Source: Chlamydomonas sphaeroides | Lineage: Eukaryota; Chlorophyta; Chlorophyceae; Chlamydomonadales; Chlamydomonadaceae | Assembly (NCBI GenBank): GCA_001662425.1 | Contig: BDDC01000086.1 | Location: forward strand, 1 to 64,000 | Direction: 5' to 3' | DNA: 64,000 bases | Translations under genes and position numbers: made by a program | Shown: positions 54,601 through 63,600 of the stretch, one piece after another | Numbering within the stretch: the stretch's first letter is position 1 | Layout: every line of letters starts with the position of its first letter | Notes under the pieces: generated by a model | The model's database searches: none | What the model saw: the letters and a program-made list of their open reading frames with translations, nothing else | Told to the model about the DNA's origin: nothing

Positions 54601-57600
54601 CCGAGGCCGACACTGCGGGAGGGAGGCAGTGACGGAGGGAGGGAGGGCATGGAGGATACGCACGCGCGCCGTGAACACCCGCAGTGACCATCCTGGGCAA
54701 GGCCAGCTGGCGGGCAGCACCGATGGGGCCACCCCGTCGCCCCCCTTACCGATGTCGGTGCACTCGGGCGTGGTGTACTGGTTGCACGCCGCGGGGTCTC
54801 CCATGATGCCGTCCACCACCGTGGCCATGAGCTCGCCAAAGGTGTCGCCGTCTAGGTCCCACAGACCCAGGCCGCCAAGGCAGTGGTAGCGCGCAAAGCA
54901 AACCTGCGGCGGCAAGGCAGGGGGGCGTGCAGGACATGGCGCATGCGTCCGGCGGCACGGCGCAGGCACTGACGGCACAATCGGGAGCGAGCTTTGATTG
55001 GGACGAAAGACGAAGCCACCGCCTATCCGCATCCATGCTGCTCTTGCCTTGATAGCCCTCGAATTGTAGCTGTACTATGACTCCACACGTCCGCGCTTGC
55101 TTGCATGCGGACAGCGGCTCTGATCTGCTGTCCCCGGCCCCCACCTTGTTGGCCATGCTGTAGCGGTCGTCGAAGTGGGTCCACCTGCAGCCAGCGAACA
55201 GCGGTCAGCGAGCGCGGCGCTGGCCTGGGCCCTGCACGTGGTCGTCGTCGGTGGGGCATGCGAGGCGCAGCAGTGCCGAGCCCCTAGGCCCCCTTCCCGG
55301 GCTGGATGGAACCTGGGCCCCCATCCTATGCTCGCTGGGCCCAGCCACGCACTGGTTGTCACCAAAGGGTGCGTAGCTGACGAATGCCTCGATGTCGAAC
55401 TTGGCGGCGCCGGGGGCCACCAGCAGCTCCAGCTCCGCTTGGTCCAGCAAGCCCTCGGCGCCCATGCAGGGACCGGGCGAGCCGCCACCTGCACATGAAC
55501 GGAGGAGGGCAGCCGGAGATGGGCGGGCGGCCGAGGAGGGGCAGCCGGGGATGGGTGATGGGCCGAGGAGCATCAAGAGACCGCCGCCACAGGCCCCGGC
55601 AGCCGCACCCACCTCCCACAAAGCCGTCATTGTCCAGAATGTAGGTGCGGCCATAAGAGCTGGCGATGAGGTTAACGTTAGCGGGGGGCGCGCCCGCAGC
55701 CAGGATCTGCGGACGGGGGCAGGCCGTGGCGCGGCGACCGTGGCGGGGCAGAGGCCGGCAGACGTACCAGGCAGGCAGCGAACAAGGCAAGCGGAGCGCG
55801 CTACGGCTGGCAGCCGGCCCACCCGGGGCGTGTGTGCTCTCCTGCGCTGCGCTCACCGCATCAATGACGCTGTTGACGCTGAGGCCGGTCTCCTCCCCGC
55901 ATGAGAACAGCGGGCTCTCCACGTACGGCACCACACCCAGCACCTCGCTACCGGCATAGTCAAAGCCCTGCGGCGGTAGTAAACATGTGCGTGGAAGTAA
56001 GTTGCGGGGCCTGCAGCCGCAGCCCGACGACCACCATTTCAATAACCATCGACATGTCGACTCGCTGCGCTTGGCTGCGAGCAGGTCTTGCGCACACGAT
56101 GCTGCTCCATCATAAAAGCATCACCTAGCTGAGGTGAATGCGTCTAGATGGCGTGCCACGACCAACTTCTCCTCCCCTTCCCAGCCGCCTCCGCGACTTG
56201 GCTCCAACCGCTGAGCCCTGAGCCGCACCACACACCCCGTACCACACATGTCGTACGCTTGCCGTACCTGCACGTTGATCATGTCCACCAGCGTGTCCAG
56301 GCGGTCCCACGGCAGCGCGCGGTAGGGCTCGGAGGCCGCGGGTACCTGGTGGCCATTGGGGCGGTTGGGTGCCGCATGCACCTGGGCTGGTGCTGCTGCC
56401 CTCACGGGCCACAGGAGGCACCAGACGCTTTGCACATTTGCAGCACCCGGCCCTGCCCGGCCCGGCCCTGCCCGGCCCGCACACTCACCGATACAGCCAG
56501 CAGCTTGCCTTCGGGGCTGAGCTTCGCGGCCAGCGCCAGCAGCAGGTTGACCCATGGGCCAAGCTGCGGAGGGGCCCCAGCGCATGACGCCAATCAGGGT
56601 TTGGGCTCAACATCCCACCTGCTGCTGCGCAGCTGCCCCACGCCCATTCGTCACAGTGTCAGGTCGCAGGTCCCGGCCAGGTGGGGCTGCTGCCGGGCCG
56701 CTGCGCCGCTAGGCATGTCTTGTGGTCCCGACCGGCGCCCCCACCTGGTCCGGTGTGAGCGAGGGCCAGCTGTACTCGACGCCATCCAAGTCGTAGCGCT
56801 TCAAGAAGTCGAGCGTCTCGGTGGCAAACCTGGGGAGTGGGAGGGACACACGTGCGAGCGGCGGAGGAACACATGCGCATGCGTCTCTCTGGCCCCAGGA
56901 CGGCACGGGGCGCGGCCTCCAACGCACAGCCACGACCCACCTCTCGATACCCTGGTCGCTGATTGCGATGCGCGCGAAGTCGGCGTCGTTGCCCTCGCCA
57001 CCGATGGACACCAGCACGCTGATGGCCGGGTCAATGTCCAGAAGGTCCCTGCGGGAGGGAAGCGCGGGTGGCATGCCATGAGCGTGTAGCAACAGATGGG
57101 GCCCGCAAGCAGTACCGGGCTGAGGACTCCAACAACAGGACTGAAACCCAACACTCCGCCCCAAACACCAGGCCAGGACGACCAGCAGGCCGTGACCTGC
57201 AGCCGCTGCTTTCAAGTGTCAACGTTTCCCCGGGGCTCACTTGTTAAGCGCCGCGACCGTGGTCTTGTCGCGCTCGCTCTTAAACACCACCGACATGGTC
57301 TCGAAGTCGGGCTTGACGTAAGTGAAGATGACGTGCGTGGCCTTGGCGGCGCGGCGCAGCAGGCCCTCGTTGGCAGCGCGGGCGCGCGCACAATCTGCGC
57401 TGCCGTCAGCGCGGCGGTTCTGCGGCGGGACGTGTGCGAGCGGGTGCGCGACATTTGCAAACGTCGTGTGCATTGGCAAATTCTACAGGACAGGCAGGTC
57501 ACGGGAGCAGCAGTGACGGCCGACGCCCGCTCCTACCGAGAAGTAGGCGATGACGCGGCTGGGGATGCCGCAGCGCTGCTCCACTGGCGCAGCCATGACG

Positions 57601-60600
57601 GCTTGGGCTCTGCGGGGCATCGCAGGCAGTCCCTGGATGTCAGGCACGAGAAGCAGCCAGCAGCCGCAGCTGCGCTCTCCTACACAAATGTAGTGCGCCC
57701 CACTCACGATGCGACGACGGTGGCTTGGGCTGCGGAGTGCAGACAGGGCGATGCGGAACATTGGTCAACAAGTCAGCGGTACCTCGCTCGCCGCAGCAGA
57801 CAAAATACAGGGTGCCTAGAGTGCCCCAGCAGACGCATGGCCCATGCCGGAGCCCGACCTCAGCCGTCTCAGGCGGCGGCGCTCACTCGGGTCGGGGTCT
57901 CCCAGCTTGGGCAGGGGGTCGACGGCGACGCTGACGGCGGCGGGCCAGTTGAAATCCGTCATGGACAGCGGTGTGTCGAATCCCGCGCCGTTGGACAGCA
58001 TGTAGTAGGAGCCGCCCTGGGGCAGGAGGGGGCGGCGTTGTGTTTGCAGAGCTGGCCGAGTAATAAGAAAGGGTAACTGGCAAAGATAAACTGTGCATAC
58101 AGTCGGAGCCGCCCTGGTGGCAGCTGCCCTGCTGCTGCAGGAGGAGACGAAGAGGGCAGCGGGCGCTCGCGGGCACCGTAGGCCAGGCACTGCTCGGAGG
58201 AACCGTTGCTTACCCCCGACAGCAACCCTGTCCCAAGACCCATCAATGGCCGCACCCACCTCGGTGAACAGCATCAGGTCGTCGCGGCCGTCCAGGTTGA
58301 CGTCCGACACATGCACCACGTGCGGCTTGCCGGCTGGCAGCACGCCCCAGAAGTCGTCAAAGCCCGACACGTAGCTGGGGGGGGGGCAGTGGCGGGGTTC
58401 GTTGGCGAGCGAGGCAGGGCGCCAGCCGTCGCGCAACGGTTGCATACCCGGCCAGCGGCGAGCACAGGCGGGCCACAATGGTCGGGTGGGCGCAGCAGCA
58501 GCGGCCCCCTCAGCACCGCGTGGCACTCGCACTCACACTCGCGAGTCGTACGACGACAGGCAGGCCATCAGCGGCTGTCCCACCACATCAGGGTAGCCGA
58601 CAACCTGGGGACAGCACAGGGTCAGGCACACCGCACACCGGGGTACACACGGGGACGTGAACCCGGCGCTTACGAGCGGGCAGGGCCCTATCTCATGAGG
58701 TGTTCACCAAGCAAGCTGCACAGCTTGTGTTCACATGGGGGCACGCAGGGCTGCGATGCGCGGGGCTCACCGAGGTGTTGCCCACGAACTTGCCGATGAC
58801 CACGGCCCAGGGCGAGGTGCAGGCGCCGCGCGGAAAGTACGACTGCGGCGGCGGCGAAGCGGTTGGGGCGCCATTCAGTGAGCCAGGCCGCAGGGGATGT
58901 ACCGAGGGAGTGGCGAACTGGTCAGCCACGTACCGCTGGCCGAAGGGGGGCTCACCACACAGCAGGCTTACGTGGGGCGCACCCCACTCGTGCTACTCGT
59001 GCATGCGCACCACCCTGCGCCATGTGTGCCTAGATGGCTCTCATCGGCCCTCTCACCGGCAGCGACGACTGCCATGTGAGCGGCGTGGGCGGGCTGGTGG
59101 CGACAAAGGCCAGGTAGACCTCGCGGTCGGCGGTGAGGCGGTCCAGGTAGACCTGGCGTGGGGGACGTACGTACAACATTGGGACAAGCATTGGGACGCG
59201 GGTAAGCGGGCAATCAAGGCGGAGTGCGTGAGGGCCTACGAGGGTCAGGCGGCGGGGACCTTCACACCGCAGCGCAGCACCGCACGCCTCGCAATCCCCA
59301 CACAAACCACGCCACGCACCAGCGACACGTCCACCAGGCCGTCGCCGTTCATGTCGGAGGCCAGCAGGAAGCAGTCCTCGCCCAGGCTCGCGCAGCTGCA
59401 GGGCATGGGGAGGGAGAGCGGGCGCATGTGTGCGATCGCGAGACGGGCAGGACTTGTGCTAGAGGACCCGCACTGGGGCTGGGGAGGTGCCCAGACTCGC
59501 GCAGCTGGGTGGCATGGGGGCGTAGTCGTGGGCAGGTCCCAGCGCACACACGGACGCATGAATCTAACCATGGGGCCTCATGGCGGCGCGGCGTGCAAAC
59601 ACATCACCGCGCCCATCACTGCGCTGCCGTACGTACGGCACCCACCGGGCCGAGATGGTGGTTAGCTCAAACCAGGTGATGCCGCCTCCGTCCGTATCTG
59701 TTGGTTCGCACGGCACATGGGCCACGGCTCAGCGACAGGTCCCGGCAGGGCGAGCACCGGTGATGACCGCCGTTCCTCAACCAGGCCCCTCCCCTGCTGG
59801 GCTCTCTGTCCATCTTTTATTGAGTCTATAAAATATCTACTTCTATTTCTTTTCCTATTTGCCTCCGCTCACCGTCCAGGAACTGCGCGATCTTGTCGCT
59901 GGGGTAGAAGGCCAGGCGGAGGAGGTCGCGGTCGAAGAACACCAGGTCGGCGGCTGAGGGAGGCGAAGGCAGGGGCAAGGGGAGGCGGCCAGGAGGCAGG
60001 AGAGTTGTGGCCGAAGCCGAGATAGAATCGGAACAGGGTGGCGAAATGCCGGTGCAGGGAGGCGGTGAACACGACGTCCGTCCAGGTATTGCGTGCGCGG
60101 CCCCACGCTGTCGTGGACCCAGCCGCGGCGCACCTCCGTCCCCGGTCACGTCAATGAACATGTAGGCGCGGCGGGTGGAGTTGGTGGTATCAAAGCTGTC
60201 GGCGCTCGTGCTGAGGTCCAGCCAGGTGGTCAGGGGCGAGAAGTCGCGGGAGCCCGAGGCCGCAGCAACCTGCGCGATGGGGTGACCAAAGGCGGCGGTC
60301 GCTCAGGCCGCAGGCTCCACACACATCGCCGCTGCTGCCGGCTGTGCTCGCTGCGCCCTGGCGTGCCCCCACGCAGGCCGGCGCACCACAATGGTCTCCT
60401 CGGTCAGGAGCACCAGGTCGTCGCGGGTGTCGCCCGTCACGTCCTGGCAGACGGGGAGGCCGGGGGAGGGGAGCATATGAGGACACGGGGGACGGCGGCA
60501 GGAACAAATAATGCGGGGCTTATCGCACATCGCAGACCCCCACCATCACCACCACACACGCACGCATGGGTCCCTGGCTGTCAGCCGCTGCCTCACCGCC

Positions 60601-63600
60601 AGCAGTACAGCCCCCGGCTTGGTGGTGGCCCCGAAGTTGATGGGGTTCTGGCTGAGGAAGGAGCTGGCCCAAGGCCGGCCCAGCGCCGCGTAGCCGAGCA
60701 GGTTGCCGTCGTCCGTGTAGCGGACCAGCAGCGCGTCCTGGGTGGGGAGGGAGGGCGAGGAGGAAGGATGGAGGCAGGACGCTGAGGGGGCCACGGAGGG
60801 CGTTGCAACAAGTTCGTGCTGGCAGCGCTTGGGCATGATGCCGCCTCATCACAGCCAGAGGCTCCTAGGCGAACGGGGGAGAGGGGGGCGCAAGCCGGCG
60901 GTGTCACCTGCGCACGCCCGTCGGTGGCTGCGGCTGCGGCGTCGTCAAACTCTCCGATGAGCAGCGTGGTGGCACCAGAGGTGGGCACCACATCCACTTG
61001 GGAGCCCTGCAGACGGGAAGACCGGCAGGCGGTCAGCAGGGCGTCAGCAAGACTTGGAGGGGCGACAGACCCTGCCGTGTGGCTGCTCGTGATCAGCGCT
61101 CGGCGAGCGAGCAAGGCTTGCGACCGCACGTGCGCGAGGGCATGGCACAGGCTGGCATGGCAGCGGTCAGGAGGGCGCGATGCGTCTAACGTCGTGTGGG
61201 TAGGCGACCCCCCGGGGCTCACCCAGGGGTCGCTGCACACGGCGCGGGTCTCGACGAGGCTGGTGATGGGAGGCTGGCTGTAGCACCTGGGGAGGGAGCG
61301 CGGGGAAGAAGCGTGGGGTGGGGTGCAGATGGGCGCATGCGCCCTATGGCGGCTGCCGGTGCGGAGGTCTGCCTGGACGCGAGGGCCTTATTATCTCGGC
61401 AGTGTTCCCAAATCAGCCCGCAACCACCACCAGCCGGCGCCCGCCTCACTTGATCGCCACGTCTTGCGAAGGCAGGCAGGTCACGGGCGTGGTGCCGTTG
61501 TTACGGGCAAATTGGCTGCGTGCAATACATTCGGGCGCGGTAGGGCGGGTAGATCATCAGGTTCACAACAAGCGCTGTGAACGAAGCAATAATCTAATGC
61601 CACGTCCCGTCAGCGCCTCGCACCATTCCTCGATGCTCTCTGCATCTATGGGGCACTGCCGCAGCTCCGTGATGATGGATTGGGTCGTGCCGTCGGGGCG
61701 GGGGCCCGCCACCGCAGCCGCAGAGCTGTTGGCGAAGGCCAGGAAGGTCGCGCCTGGGTACGGATGCAGGGCACACATTGAAATGAGGTCGCCGAGTTGG
61801 GGCGCGTCGACTGTGGCACCGGGCGACGCGCCGGTCCCACTACACACGCCCCCATCCCTGGCGGCGCACAGCTGGAGACTGCCGCATCCGTCGGCGAAGT
61901 GCGTGGCCCAGGCCAGGGCGCCGGGCGGCGTGGGTCAACCCCAGCGCCGCCGCCCGCCCCTCGCCGAGCCGCAGCCTCACAGCAACGATAACAGTGCTGT
62001 GTCGAGGCGCGCGGACAACGGCACCAGGCAGCGCGCCGGTCGCGCTACGCAAGCGCTGCCCTGTCCGCCCCTCGTGGCGCCGCACCGTTGGCCTCGGACG
62101 TCCACCAGTTGAGCTGGCGGCACACGGTGAGGACAGCCGAGATGTCGAAGTTGCTGCTGCAGACTGCAGGGAGGGGGAGCCGCAGGCGACCACGTAACAG
62201 CATGCTGGCGCAAGGGCGGACACCACATGGCCGCACAGCAGCCGCCCTACGTGGCCGAGCCCAAAGCGGAGCCCACATGGCCGCACAGCAGCAACATGTG
62301 CCATATCCAGCACGAAGCGCGGCGGGCACCGTGACGAGGCTGCAAAGGCTGAGGCTGGTTGCGCCGGCGGCACGACGCCCCCTCCCATGCTTCCACACCC
62401 ATGCGCACCGGTGCCCCATTTGCCGTCCATGTAGACCTCCAGGCGGCCCTCCGACGGGTGGTTGCCACCAACCAGGCGAGGGGTGAGGTCTGGCTCAAAG
62501 CACTGCAGCGAGACCGGGAAGCTGATGAAGGGCGTGAGGGCGTTCGCTGCCTGCTGTGGGCACAGTCCAAGCATCGACTCCGTGCCAGCGCATTGGACCG
62601 CTGGGGGCGTGGGTTCGGCAGACGAGAGGCGTTCAGCAGTCGGGTAGCAGGGACGGCCGGGAGCAGGACGGCGGCCTTGCGACCCGCGCAGTCACGGCTA
62701 GCGCCCCACTCACTGTCTGCCTTTATCGCGGTTGTGGTCTTCCCATAAGGCTGCAGGCCACCCGCAATGATCCTGACGCCTGTGCATGGATAGAGGAGGT
62801 TGGGGTCAGCAGCGCCGTCGCCCGGGGCGTGCGCGCCCTTGCCAGCCCACCCGGCCCCTCTGCGACGACCCCTAACCAAACCATCCCGCCGCACCCTTCC
62901 AAGGCAGCCCCAGCTGCCTGCAGATGACTCGGGCGCTGTCCAGGCTGAAGCCGCGGTCGCCCACCAGCGCCCAGCTGCGGGGGCGAGGGGGGCGGAATGG
63001 GGGGACGGCGCCAACTGGCTGACGCATGGCCGCATGGATGGGCTTTCTGCAGCGCTACCCTAGCAGGCAGCAGCTGCTCCGCAGCCGACACACGCAGCCG
63101 GACACGGGGCATGCCCGTCCGCTCCCCTTGCACGTGACATGCACGGGTGGCATCAGGCATGGGGTATGGTAGCCGGGGGGCAACCACCGCTCGGCTGGCC
63201 GGCGCCAGCCACGCGAGGTCCGGCCTCAGGCCTCACCCCTTGTCCAGCCAGAACTCCACTCGGCCCTGGTTGTTGAGGCGGGCGGTTGCTGGTGTAGACG
63301 TGTTGGTCATGAGGCGCACTGCGGGTGGGGCCGGGAGCGAGGTGACGTGTGGTGGTAGTGGGCGCGGCGGGGGAGGGCGAGCGGCTGCTGCATGGGAAGG
63401 ACAGGACACGCTGGCCCGGCGGGGCACCCCGTGAACTGCGGCGCATCCAGGCAGCCCCCCTCCCCCCCTCCGCCATCACCCATCCCATCCGCTGCCGCCA
63501 CCACCATCACCCCCCCCACCACCACCACCACCACCTTCACCACCACCACCACCACCAGGCGGACGCACCGGCGTATTCATCTGCGGTAGTTTGCGGATGG

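Noticed and set aside
59815..59845. TCTATAAAATATC resembling a TATA box
   Set aside because: It lies in an intron of the propeller region and no exon with a start codon and signal peptide follows on either strand.
63480..63560. Histidine-rich (HHHHH) plus-strand frame
   Set aside because: It is the translated CAC/ACC microsatellite in an intron between SRCR exons, not a protein segment.
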